64,000 nucleotides of DNA from Streptomyces chrestomyceticus JCM 4735 (GTDB taxonomy: Bacteria; Actinomycetota; Actinomycetes; Streptomycetales; Streptomycetaceae), in the NCBI RefSeq assembly GCF_003865135.1, contig NZ_BHZC01000001.1:4960001-5024000 (forward strand), written 5' to 3'. Both the position numbers and the translations under genes were made by a program. Shown here in pieces: positions 36,003 through 43,582 of this stretch. The notes under the pieces were generated by a model. It was not told the DNA's origin. It made no database searches and saw nothing but the letters and a program-made list of their open reading frames with translations. Numbering within the stretch: position 1 is the first letter of the stretch; each line of letters opens with the position of its first letter.

Positions 36003-36904
36003 GTGTCCGGTTTTGTAGAAAAGCCCGAGGCAGTGGAGGTACCGGGGCTCACCCACCTCCACACGGGCAAGGTGCGCGACCTCTACCAGAACGCCGACGG
36101 CGAGCTGATCATGGTCGCCAGTGACCGCATCTCCGCCTTCGACTGGGTGCTGCCCACCGAGATCCCCGACAAGGGCCGGGTGCTGACCCAGCTCTCGCTG
36201 TGGTGGTTCGACCAGCTCGCCGACCTCGTGCCCAACCACGTGCTCTCCACGGACCTGCCCCGGGCGCCCCCGCGGACTGGGAGGGCCGGACGACGGTCTG
36301 CACGTCGCTGGCCATGGTCCCGGTGGAGTGCGTCGCCCGCGGCTACCTCACCGGCTCCGGCCTCGCCGAGTACCAGCAGACCCGTACGGTCTGCGGGCTG
36401 GCGCTGCCGGAGGGGCTGAGCGACGGCTCGGAACTGCCCGGACCGATCTTCACCCCTGCCACCAAGGCCGCCGTCGGCGAGCACGACGAGAACGTCCCGT
36501 ACGAGGAGGTCGCCCGCCAGGTCGGCGCCGAGGTCGCCGCCCAGCTCCGGCAGACCACCCTCGCCGTGTACGGGCGCGCCCGCGACATCGCCCGCGAGCG
36601 CGGCATCGTGCTGGCGGACACCAAGTTCGAGTTCGGCTTCGACACGGAACAGCGGCTGACGCTGGCGGACGAGGTCCTCACCCCGGACTCCTCGCGCTTC
36701 TGGCCCGCGGACGCGTGGCAGCCGGGCCGGGCCCAGCCCTCCTTCGACAAGCAGTTCGTCCGCGACTGGCTCACCTCGCCCGCCTCCGGCTGGGACCGCC
36801 GGAGCGAGCAGCCGCCCCCGCCGCTGCCGCAGGAGACGGTCGAGCACACCCGCGCCAAGTACATCGAGGCGTACGAGCGGCTCACCGGGCTGCCCTGGTC
36901 GTGA
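36003..36904 (+). pseudogene. purC: SAICAR synthase, single-base frameshift (possibly sequencing error)
   Basis: PurC condenses CAIR with aspartate and ATP to form SAICAR in purine synthesis. The first 86 codons read correctly ([39 protein letters not shown]) up to LSTDLP, and the rest reads correctly in the next frame from [13 protein letters not shown] through [16 protein letters not shown] to the C-terminus. Joining them needs one extra C in the CCCC run at 36258-36261, giving a normal 300-residue protein. All motifs on both sides are intact. An otherwise complete purine gene set and three similar lesions nearby point to a base-calling error rather than gene decay. The GTG start has GGAGG about 9 bases upstream. 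Confidence 0.85.
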
Positions 36905-36975
36905 CGCCGGGGACGGAGTGACGCGGGCCGGGGACCGGCGTCACTCCGTCCCGTACGCGAAGGGTCCCGCACGCG

Positions 36976-37006
36976 AAAGGCCCCGGTCGCGATGACCGGG
37001 GCCTTT
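36976..37006. terminator. Bidirectional terminator by tRNA-Gly(GCC) copy 1
   Basis: AAAGGCCCCGGTC and GACCGGGGCCTTT are perfectly complementary with a GCGAT loop and flanking A/T on both strands. It serves the leftward tRNA and probably purC from the other side. Confidence 0.85.
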
Positions 37007-37012
37007 TCCCTG

Positions 37013-37085
37013 AGCGGACGACGAGGCTCGAACTCGCGACCTCAACCTTGGCAAGGTTGCGCTCTACCAACTGAGCTACGTCCGC
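37013..37085 (-). tRNA. tRNA-Gly (GCC), copy 1
   Basis: On the minus strand a 73-base cloverleaf folds completely: acceptor GCGGACG/CGTCCGC with discriminator T, D arm GCTC/GAGC with AGTTGGTA loop, anticodon arm CAACC-TTGCCAA-GGTTG (anticodon GCC), and T arm GCGAG-TTCGAGC-CTCGT. CCA is not encoded. An identical copy is at 41317-41389. Confidence 0.95.
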
Positions 37086-37119
37086 CTGCCCCGCGCTCAG
37101 CGGCGCGGTGCGGGCTCCA

Positions 37120-37803
37120 CTATAGCCAACCTCGGGCGCGGGCGATGCGCGCTGCCGCGTGCCGGTTCTCCGCGCACAGTTTCGCGGCGGCCGAGGAGAG
37201 GTAGTTGCGCACCGTTCCCGGCGACAGCGCGGCCCGCTCCGCGATCTCCGCGATGGGCGCGCCGTTCTCCGCGTACTCCAGCACCTCCGCCTCCCGTACG
37301 GTCAGCGGCGAGTCCCCGGCACTGATCGCGTCGGCCGCCAACTCCGGGTCGACATAACGGTTTCCGGCGTGCACCGAGCGGATGATCTCGGCCAGCCGCT
37401 GGGCCGAGACGGTCTTGGGGACGAACCCCTTGACCCCCGCCTCCAGGGCCCGCTTCAGATGGCCGGGGCGCCCGTGACTGGTCACGATCATGGTCCGGCA
37501 GCCGGGCAGCCGGGTGCGCAGGGATGTGGCCACCGCCACACCGTCCAGCCCCGGCATCTGAAGATCCAGTACGGCGATGTCGGGACGCTGGGCCAGCGCC
37601 ATCGCCAGGGCCTCCGGTCCGGAAGCGGCCTCCGCCACCACCTGGAGATCGTCCTCCAGCGCGAGCAGCGCCGCCAGCGCGCCCCGGATCAGATGCTCGT
37701 CGTCGGCGAGCAGCACCCGCAGCGGCGCGGGGGCCCCGGCCGCGCCCGTGCCCGGCCCCCGACCGTCCTCGCCTCCCGGCGCTCCCGGCACTCCCTCGGA
37801 CAT
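37120..37803 (-). CDS. NarL-family response regulator (DesR-like)
   Basis: The 227-residue protein has a receiver domain with phospho-acceptor Asp80 in IAVLDLQMPGLDG, the acidic pair in LLADDEHLIR, Ser/Thr in MIVTSHG and Lys in FVPKTV. A C-terminal LuxR helix-turn-helix contains LTVREAEVLEYAENGAPIAEIAERAALSPGTVRNYLSSA. It is the last of four same-strand genes (ATPase, permease, kinase, regulator), an arrangement typical of DesKR-controlled ABC-2 exporters. ATG 37803 has GGAGG 10 bases upstream. The ATG seven codons earlier is also possible. Its probable operator is the dyad at 41143-41170 before the ATPase gene. Confidence 0.88.
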   Translation of the reverse strand: MSEGVPGAPGGEDGRGPGTGAAGAPAPLRVLLADDEHLIRGALAALLALEDDLQVVAEAASGPEALAMALAQRPDIAVLDLQMPGLDGVAVATSLRTRLPGCRTMIVTSHGRPGHLKRALEAGVKGFVPKTVSAQRLAEIIRSVHAGNRYVDPELAADAISAGDSPLTVREAEVLEYAENGAPIAEIAERAALSPGTVRNYLSSAAAKLCAENRHAAARIARARGWL

Positions 37804-37890
37804 CCGCCCCGGCTCCTCCGCCATGATTTCCGCTTCTCTCCCGGCGCTCCGCGCCCGCCACGTGCCGCGGCCGCCCGCCGCACGCCTTGT

Positions 37891-37926
37891 CCTTACCCGA
37901 TGCCTTACCCGATGCCTTACCCGATG
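37891..37926. repeat. 12-bp tandem repeat x3 across the kinase stop codon
   Basis: CCTTACCCGATG occurs three times head to tail. On the minus strand each unit reads Ile-Gly-stop, so the kinase stop codon is triplicated. Confidence 0.9.
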
Positions 37927-39299
37927 GCTTTCCCGTTGCCCTGCGCCCCGGCCGGCAGCCCGTCCGCGGCCGTCTCCGGCCCGTACCCCAGCAGCTCGTC
38001 CTTCTCCAGCGGTACGTGGGCCCGCAGCCAGAAACGCCCGCCTGGCCGGGGGCCGACGGTCAGGGTGCCGCCGAACGCGGCGAGCCGTTCCCGCAGCCCG
38101 GCGATGCCGCTTCCGTCACCGCGCCGCGCGGCGTCCTCCAGCACGCCGTCGTTCTCCATCGAGAACACCACCGCCGGTCCGGGCCGCGCCGCGGCGGCCG
38201 TCCGCCCGGCCCCGGGCGCGCCGTCGGGCGTCACCCGCAGGGTCAGCCAGCAGGAGGCCGCGTTCGCGTGCCGCAGCACGTTGGTGGTGCCTTCCCGTAC
38301 GACCCAGGCCAGCACCGACTGCACCTGCTGCGGAACCCCGGCGCTGCCCTCCTGGTCCATCAGGCACTCCACCCCGGCCGCCAGGAGCACCGCCCGGGCG
38401 CCCGCCAGCTCCACCTGGAGATCGGCCTCCCGGTAGGCGCGGACCACGTCCCGTACCTCCCGCTGGGAGTCCTGGGCCAACTGCTGCACCTCCGCCATCT
38501 GGTCGGCGGCCTCCGGCCGGCCCTTGCGCGCCAGCCGTACCCCCAGCTCGCTCTTGAGGGCGATGACGGACAGGTTGCGGCCGACGACGTCGTGCATGTC
38601 GCGCGCGAACCGCAGCCGCTCCTCGGCGACGGCCAGCCGGGCCTGGTCGCCCTTGGCCTCGTCCAGCTCGCGCATCGCGGCGAGGATCCAGGCCCAGCTA
38701 CGGCATGTGAGCGCGGCGAAGGCTGAGGAGAAGAGGAAAGTAGGCGGCAGACCCAAGGCGTACTTGATCGGGACGCCCGTAAGGGCCAGTCCTGCCACGG
38801 CGACCACCGAAGCCGCGACGGAGACCACCGCCTGCCAGCGCTTCTTGAGCACCAGGGCGAGAAGCGATCCGGCGGGCAGGACGGGGAACAGCATCGCCGT
38901 GCAGTAGAGCGACGCACGCATCGGCAGGCTGGTGGCGAGCATCGTGACCAGGACGACCGACACGGCTGACAGCACGCCCGACACGGCGATCAGCCGCCAT
39001 GGCGCGGGGGTGCCGTACACGTAGTGCGACAGCCCGCGCCGTACGCCGGGTACGTAGACGGCGCACTGCACCAGCCCCAGCACCACCGTGGGCAGGATCA
39101 GAGCCGGAGAGCGGTGGATCTCGGCCGTCGCGCTGAGGAGCGGCGCCGCGAGCCAGCCGATGAGCATCAGCCACGGCGTGATGTACAGCGTCCACCGCGC
39201 CCACATGTACACCTGCGCGACCCTGCCACGCCCCCGCAACTTGCGTAGCTGCCCGTGGAACACCGGCCCCGCACCCCCGTCGTCCCCATCGCCGTACAT
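37917..39299 (-). CDS. DesK-like sensor histidine kinase
   Basis: This 460-residue membrane kinase has five or six hydrophobic helices in residues 35-200 and no extracytoplasmic sensor domain, as in the DesK membrane-state sensor. The HisKA_3 motif is FARDMHDVVGRNLSV with His236, followed by the N-box VREGTTNVLRHANA and the G-box GSGIAGLRERLAAFGG. It sits 2 bases after the permease stop and upstream of its regulator. By analogy it senses membrane or envelope stress and controls the exporter. The C-terminal stop lies in a 12-bp tandem repeat and is an unusual TAA. Confidence 0.88.
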   Translation of the reverse strand: MYGDGDDGGAGPVFHGQLRKLRGRGRVAQVYMWARWTLYITPWLMLIGWLAAPLLSATAEIHRSPALILPTVVLGLVQCAVYVPGVRRGLSHYVYGTPAPWRLIAVSGVLSAVSVVLVTMLATSLPMRASLYCTAMLFPVLPAGSLLALVLKKRWQAVVSVAASVVAVAGLALTGVPIKYALGLPPTFLFSSAFAALTCRSWAWILAAMRELDEAKGDQARLAVAEERLRFARDMHDVVGRNLSVIALKSELGVRLARKGRPEAADQMAEVQQLAQDSQREVRDVVRAYREADLQVELAGARAVLLAAGVECLMDQEGSAGVPQQVQSVLAWVVREGTTNVLRHANAASCWLTLRVTPDGAPGAGRTAAAARPGPAVVFSMENDGVLEDAARRGDGSGIAGLRERLAAFGGTLTVGPRPGGRFWLRAHVPLEKDELLGYGPETAADGLPAGAQGNGKAIG

Positions 39300-39301
39300 G
39301 G

Positions 39302-40129
39302 TCAGTTCCGTGGCTCCCAACGGAACCACCGACGTACAGCAAACACCGCCAGACCGGCCCAGACCAACGCGATGACCAGCCGCTTCAGTGTGTCGGTGAG
39401 GTCGCCCTGGCCGATCCAGCCGTCCCGGACCAGGCCCATCACCGGGGAGAGCGGCAGCAACTCCAGGATGTTGGCGATCTTGTCGGGCAGGACGTCCAGC
39501 GGCACGATCATGCCGGAGCCGGCCATCGAGACGAAGACGAACGGCATCGTCGTCAACTGCGCCGCCTCGGCGCTCTTGGTGATGCCGGTGGAGGCGGCGG
39601 CCATCGCCACCGCGATCAGCATGCCCAGGAGGACGCCCAGCACGACCAGGTGCGGGGCCCGGGGGGCGCCCGCGTCCATGACGAGTCCGCCGAGGACGGC
39701 CAGCAGGACGATCTGCGCCAGCCCGAGGAGCACCGCCGGCAGCGCCGACCCGGCCAGGATCTCCCGGTCCGACAGCTCACCGCAGCGCAGCCGCTTGAGC
39801 ACCAGCTCCTCGCGCCGGGTCACCAGCGACCCGGTGACGGACGAGTACACCGCGAAGAGCAGGACGAAGCCGATGGTGCCCGGCAGCAGCACCGTGCCGA
39901 CCGACAGGCCGTTGGCCTGGAGCGGCATCTCGGAAACCGCCTGCCGCATGGCGAAGGCCATGATCAGCGGCATCAGCAGCGTCATGAACAGCGCGGTCTT
40001 GTTACGGCCCAGGAGGATCAGTTCGGCGCGGAACAGGGCGGCCAGCCGCTCCCGCGCTCCCGTACGGGCGCCCGCTGCGGCACTCGTACCGGGCTCCTGC
40101 TCGACGGCCTTGACGTCGGCGACGCTCAC
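39302..40129 (-). CDS. ABC-2 type permease
   Basis: The 275-residue protein has six predicted helices in the ABC-2 exporter layout, beginning FRAELILLGRNKTALFMTLLMPLIMAF. Other landmarks are SSVTGSLVTRREELVLKRLRCGELS after helix 2 and PLSPVMGLVRDGW before the last helix. It should form a dimer driven by the preceding ATPase, with which it overlaps (GTGA). Exporters of this type with DesKR-like pairs often confer resistance to lipids, peptides or other membrane-active compounds; the substrate here is unknown. Confidence 0.87.
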   Translation of the reverse strand: MSVADVKAVEQEPGTSAAAGARTGARERLAALFRAELILLGRNKTALFMTLLMPLIMAFAMRQAVSEMPLQANGLSVGTVLLPGTIGFVLLFAVYSSVTGSLVTRREELVLKRLRCGELSDREILAGSALPAVLLGLAQIVLLAVLGGLVMDAGAPRAPHLVVLGVLLGMLIAVAMAAASTGITKSAEAAQLTTMPFVFVSMAGSGMIVPLDVLPDKIANILELLPLSPVMGLVRDGWIGQGDLTDTLKRLVIALVWAGLAVFAVRRWFRWEPRN

Positions 40130-41100
40130 TTGTCCTCCAAACCCTTGGCGATCCGCAGGAACGCCTCTTCCAGCGATGCCGAGCGGGCGTCCAGCCCCCG
40201 CAGCTCGACGCCCTCGTCGCGCGCCCAGAGCAGCAGACCGGTCGCGGCCCGCTGCAGGTCGGACGTCTGCAGCCGCAGGGTCCGGCCCGCCGTCTCCTGC
40301 CCTTCCACGCCCAGCGCCGCCAGTGGCGGCAGGTGGTCCGGCGTGTAGCCCGGGGGCAGTTCGAAGGAGATCTGCGCGGGGTGGGTGGCCACCACGTCCG
40401 CGACGGTGCCGGCCGTCGCGATCCGGCCCCGGTGCATGATCGCGAGGCGGTCGGCCAGCTCCTGGGCCTCTTCCAGGTAGTGCGTGGTCAGCACGACCGT
40501 CGTGCCGCCCGCCCGCAGCTCGCGGATCAACTCCCAGGTCGTGTGGCGGGCTTCGGTGTCCAGGCCGGTGGTCGGCTCGTCCAGGAAGAGCACCTCGGGC
40601 CGTCCCAGCGTCGCCGTGGCCAGGTCCAGCCGCCGCCGTTCACCGCCGGAGAGCTGTTTGACCCGTACGTCCTTGCGCTTGGTCATGCCGACCGTGGCCA
40701 GCGCCTCGCCGACCGGCCGGGCGCCGGTGGTGGCCCCGGCCCACATCCGTACGGTCTCCTCCACGGTCAACTCCGCGGGGAAGCCGCCCTCCTGGAGCAT
40801 CGCGCCGACCCGCGGCCGGACCTTCGCGCGCTCCGTGTACGGGTTGTGGCCCAGCACCCGTACCGTGCCGCCGGTCGGCGCGGCCAGTCCCTCCAGGACT
40901 TCGAGGGTGGAGGTCTTGCCCGCCCCGTTCGTCCCCAGCAGGGCGAACAGCTCGCCGCGCTCGACGGAGAAGTCGATGCCCCGTACCGCTTCGAAGGCCG
41001 TGGTGTCCTTCTTGTTCCTCCGGCCGCCCCCGGACGGCCCGTACCGCCTGCGCAGGCCCGTGACGTCTATCACGCGCCCGCTCGTGTCCCCGATGTTCAT
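40126..41100 (-). CDS. ABC transporter ATP-binding protein
   Basis: The 324-residue ATPase has Walker A GTNGAGKTS near residue 56, Q-loop MLQEGGF, signature LSGGERRR near 145, Walker B VLFLDEPTTGLD near 166-177 and H-loop LTTHYLEEA. An insert RYGPSGGGRRNKKDTTAFEAV lengthens the first strand. A DrrA-like C-terminal domain follows. It is the first gene of a four-gene operon with permease, kinase and regulator. An inverted repeat 43-64 bases upstream of its ATG is the likely control site. Confidence 0.9.
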   Translation of the reverse strand: MNIGDTSGRVIDVTGLRRRYGPSGGGRRNKKDTTAFEAVRGIDFSVERGELFALLGTNGAGKTSTLEVLEGLAAPTGGTVRVLGHNPYTERAKVRPRVGAMLQEGGFPAELTVEETVRMWAGATTGARPVGEALATVGMTKRKDVRVKQLSGGERRRLDLATATLGRPEVLFLDEPTTGLDTEARHTTWELIRELRAGGTTVVLTTHYLEEAQELADRLAIMHRGRIATAGTVADVVATHPAQISFELPPGYTPDHLPPLAALGVEGQETAGRTLRLQTSDLQRAATGLLLWARDEGVELRGLDARSASLEEAFLRIAKGLEDK

Positions 41101-41142
41101 GCTTCAAGGCTCCCGCCGGAACCGGGCTCCGGGCAGTGCGGC

Positions 41143-41170
41143 TTGTCATCACCGCAGATGACAAATGTCA
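41143..41170. promoter_or_regulatory. Candidate response-regulator operator upstream of the ABC/DesKR operon
   Basis: TTGTCATC-N6-GATGACAA is a perfect 8-6-8 inverted repeat (41143-41164). It is immediately followed by ATGTCA, giving a second dyad TGACA-AA-TGTCA at 41159-41170. Three TGTCAT-type half sites in a row suit cooperative binding of a NarL-type regulator dimer. Confidence 0.6.
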
Positions 41171-41276
41171 GGAGGGGCGGGGCGGGGGAACCGGAGGAGG
41201 GGAGGGGCCGGTTCCGGAGCGGAATCCGGGGCGGGAGCCGGGGTGCGGCCCGGCGTGGGGTCCGGGACGAGGAAAG

Positions 41277-41313
41277 GCAAAAGACCCCGGTCGCGATGAC
41301 CGGGGTCTTTTGC
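41277..41313. terminator. Terminator by tRNA-Gly(GCC) copy 2
   Basis: GCAAAAGACCCCGGTC and GACCGGGGTCTTTTGC form a perfect 16-bp stem with the loop GCGAT. It has the same loop and nearly the same stem as the terminator of copy 1. Confidence 0.9.
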
Positions 41314-41316
41314 CTG

Positions 41317-41389
41317 AGCGGACGACGAGGCTCGAACTCGCGACCTCAACCTTGGCAAGGTTGCGCTCTACCAACTGAGCTACGTCCGC
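41317..41389 (-). tRNA. tRNA-Gly (GCC), copy 2
   Basis: This is identical in sequence to the tRNA at 37013-37085, with anticodon GCC. Its downstream terminator is also near-identical, so the tRNA-plus-terminator block has been duplicated. Confidence 0.95.
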
Positions 41390-41464
41390 AGGCATCCGAC
41401 CGGCTTTCACCGGGCGGCGCGACAGCTACTCTACCTGATCCACCGGAGTGGTCGGTACTGTCGG

Positions 41465-41536
41465 AGCGGGTGACAGGGATTGCACACTGCGCCTCCCCCT
41501 TGGAAAGGGGGCGCTCTACTACTGAGCTACACCCGC
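41465..41536 (-). tRNA. Atypical tRNA-Gly (TCC), copy A
   Basis: The 72-base minus-strand gene has a perfect acceptor (GCGGGTG/CACCCGC, discriminator T), D stem GCTC/GAGC, and anticodon arm CCCCC-TTTCCAA-GGGGG (TCC). The glycine identity bases (G1-C72, C2-G71, U73, C35, C36) are kept. The D loop is AGTAGTA, lacking the G18-G19 pair. The T arm is CAGTG-TGCAATC-CCTGT, with GTGC where GTTC is universal, and its stem pairs poorly. These changes should weaken EF-Tu binding and elbow docking, as in non-translational glycyl-tRNAs of staphylococci. Confidence 0.85.
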
Positions 41537-41581
41537 ATGACCACCATCAATCGGTCCGTACGGACTTCTTGATGCTGTCAG

Positions 41582-41653
41582 AGCGGGTGACAGGGATCGC
41601 ACACTGCGCCTCCCTCTTGGAAAGAGGGCGCTCTACTACTGAGCTACACCCGC
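41582..41653 (-). tRNA. Atypical tRNA-Gly (TCC), copy B
   Basis: This has the same architecture as copy A, 45 bases away. The anticodon stem is CCCTC/GAGGG and the T loop TGCGATC. It shares the AGTAGTA D loop and the GTGC T-arm sequence, so the unusual features are conserved between copies while neutral positions differ. That argues for function rather than decay. Confidence 0.85.
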
Positions 41654-41952
41654 GTGACTCCTCGGGATCCGGCCTTTCGGCCTCGCCCCTCGGCGTGCTC
41701 CAGACTCTAGCTGATCAACGGGGGTGCTGCGCAACTCCGCTGGGGGACGGCCGGAACCGGGCGCGGCCGCCCCGTCTTCCCGCCGATGACCGGCCTCGGC
41801 CGAGGCGCCTCCGCGCCCCTCCCCGGCCCGTCCCCGCTCCGTCCGGCTGGGGACCGGCGGCCTGACGGGGGCGAGGGAGGCGTGTGAGGGGGCGGGTGGG
41901 CGCGAGGGGAGGAGGCGGACCCTCCCCCTCCGCGGCCGGCCGCCCCTCCGGA
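41654..41952. other. Gene-free stretch between tRNAs and lsrL
   Basis: These 299 bases are very GC-rich. I see no gene and no clear terminator. A long minus-strand frame through it is the frameshifted continuation of the lsrL frame and is not coding. Confidence 0.5.
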
Positions 41953-42272
41953 TCAGTTGTTGGCCGCGTCGAAAGCCTCGTAGACCTTCTTCGGAATCCG
42001 GCCGCGCGGGGCACGTCCATGTGGTGGGAACGGGCCCAGGCGCGCACGGCGGCGGGGTCCGGGGTCACCGAGGTGTGGTGGTACGCCTTGCCGGACTTCG
42101 ACCGCTTGCGGCCGGCCTCCACGAACGGGGCGAGGGCGCCGCGCAGTTTCTTCGCATTGGCGGGATTGAGGTCGATCTCGTACCACTTCCCGTCCAAACC
42201 GAAGGTGACCGTCTCTGCGGCTTCTCCGCCTTCGATGTCATCGGAGAGCGTGACTACTACGCGCTGCGCCAC
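41953..42272 (-). pseudogene. lsrL: Lsr2-family nucleoid protein (LsrL-like), single-base frameshift
   Basis: Lsr2 proteins bridge AT-rich DNA in actinobacteria and silence specialised metabolism. The N-terminal dimerisation domain reads well (AQRVVVTLSDDIEGGEAAETVTFGLDGKWYEIDLN). The linker and first DNA-binding helix follow (VTPDPAAVRAWARSHHMDVP), and then the frame changes. The AT-hook-like RGRIPKKVYEAFDAANN end is present in the next frame. One missing base in the GGGG run at 42008-42011 accounts for it, restoring a 106-residue protein. Position next to purSQL matches the second Streptomyces paralogue, LsrL, rather than Lsr2 itself. AAAGGA lies 9 bases before the GTG. Probably intact in the organism. 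Confidence 0.82.
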
Positions 42273-42290
42273 GGATATCGGTCCTTTCGA

Positions 42291-42324
42291 GCAGCAACCC
42301 CACCTTGACATGGGGGGATGCTGC
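42291..42324 (-). promoter_or_regulatory. Hairpin in the lsrL 5' region
   Basis: GCAGCA...CCCC and GGGG...TGCTGC arms pair around an AT-richer loop, 19 bases upstream of the lsrL start. The surrounding 300 bases are AT-rich for this genome (CATTTTCATTTGTAC, AGTTAATTTCC), a plausible self-binding target for an Lsr2-type protein. A 13-bp palindrome TCCGCAATGCGGA is at 42414-42426. No gene lies between lsrL and purS. Confidence 0.45.
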
Positions 42325-42572
42325 AGATCCGGCTGATTGGGATCAATGCATTTTCATTTGTACAGCGGCGGGCATTGCATGGTGAAGCCCAGTTAATTTC
42401 CTCAGCGTGTCCTTCCGCAATGCGGACCCTAGGTCTTTTCTGAGATTTTCCCCACCGCTTACCGCGGCCGACGCCGTACCGTGACCGCGCCGTCACGATA
42501 TCTATGCGCGTAGATTTTCGAACACGGTACTGTGATGGCACCGCCTTACGCACCACACCATCGGGAGTGCCA

Positions 42573-42830
42573 GTGGCACGCGTCGTAGTCGACGTCATGC
42601 TCAAGCCGGAGATCCTCGACCCGCAGGGGCAGGCGGTGCAGCGCGCACTGCCACGCCTGGGATTCGAGGGGATCGGCGACGTCCGTCAGGGCAAGCGATT
42701 CGAACTTGAGGTGGAGGGCCCGGTCGACGACGCCGCCCTTGCCCGTATCCACGAGATGGCCGAGACCTTCCTGGCCAACACCGTCATCGAGGACTTCACC
42801 GTCCACGTCGAAGACCGGGCCGGGTCATGA
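42573..42830 (+). CDS. purS: FGAM synthase subunit PurS
   Basis: PurS is the small structural subunit that links PurQ and PurL in the formylglycinamidine ribonucleotide synthase complex of Gram-positive bacteria (fourth step of purine synthesis). The 85-residue sequence [30 protein letters not shown]...[11 protein letters not shown] is the standard family pattern at full length. The GTG 42573 start has GGGAG about 6 bases upstream. Its stop overlaps the purQ start (ATGA), so purS, purQ and purL form one translationally coupled operon. Confidence 0.95.
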   Translation: MARVVVDVMLKPEILDPQGQAVQRALPRLGFEGIGDVRQGKRFELEVEGPVDDAALARIHEMAETFLANTVIEDFTVHVEDRAGS

Positions 42831-43582
42831 CCCGCCCGTCGCCCGCCACCGCCCCGAGCGGAGGCCCTGCGGGCCGCAGCAACACTCGCATCGGGGTCAT
42901 CACCTTTCCCGGCACGCTCGACGACCGTGACACCCAGCGCGCCGTCCGGCTCGCGGGGGCCGAGGCGGTGCCGCTGTGGCACCGCGACAAGGACCTCAAG
43001 CAGGTCGACGCCGTGGTGCTCCCCGGCGGCTTCTCCTACGGCGACTACCTGCGGGCCGGCGCCATCTCCCGTTTCTCGCCGGTCATGGAGACCGTGATCG
43101 AACAGGCCAAGGGCGGCCTGCCGGTCCTCGGCATCTGCAACGGCTTCCAGGTCCTGACCGAGACCCACCTGCTGCCCGGCGCGATGCTGCGCAACGACAG
43201 CCTGCACTTCATCTGCCGCGACCAGCGGCTGCGGGTGGAGAACGCGGACACCGCCTGGACCGCCGACTACACCGCCGGCCAGGAGATCTCCGTACCGCTG
43301 AAGAACATCGACGGCCGGTACGTCGCCGACGAGCGCACGCTCGACATGCTGGAGGCCGAGGGCCGGGTCGCCTTCCGCTACCTGACCGAGGGCGACCCCG
43401 CCGACGGCTACGGCAACCCCAACGGCTCGCTGCGCGACATCGCCGGCGTCACCAACGAGGCGGGCAACGTCGTCGGCCTCATGCCGCATCCCGAGCACGC
43501 CGTCGAGCCGCTGATCGGCACCGGCCGTACGGACGGCCTCGGATTCTTCACCTCGATCCTGAAGAAATTGGTCACCGCATGA
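42827..43582 (+). CDS. purQ: FGAM synthase glutaminase subunit PurQ
   Basis: PurQ is the class I glutamine amidotransferase that supplies ammonia to PurL. The nucleophile is in VLGICNGFQ (Cys near residue 103) and the catalytic His-Glu pair in [10 protein letters not shown] near residue 222. The 251-residue product carries about 20 extra N-terminal residues ([18 protein letters not shown]) before [13 protein letters not shown], where the family usually begins. The extension results from the ATG that overlaps the purS stop and may be real or bypassed by an internal start. It overlaps purL by four bases. Confidence 0.95.
   Translation: MTRPSPATAPSGGPAGRSNTRIGVITFPGTLDDRDTQRAVRLAGAEAVPLWHRDKDLKQVDAVVLPGGFSYGDYLRAGAISRFSPVMETVIEQAKGGLPVLGICNGFQVLTETHLLPGAMLRNDSLHFICRDQRLRVENADTAWTADYTAGQEISVPLKNIDGRYVADERTLDMLEAEGRVAFRYLTEGDPADGYGNPNGSLRDIAGVTNEAGNVVGLMPHPEHAVEPLIGTGRTDGLGFFTSILKKLVTA

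Noticed and set aside
36003..36904. Programmed frameshifting in purC
   Set aside because: No slippery heptamer or downstream pseudoknot signature is apparent. PurC is not known to use it, and three nearby genes show the same homopolymer lesion.
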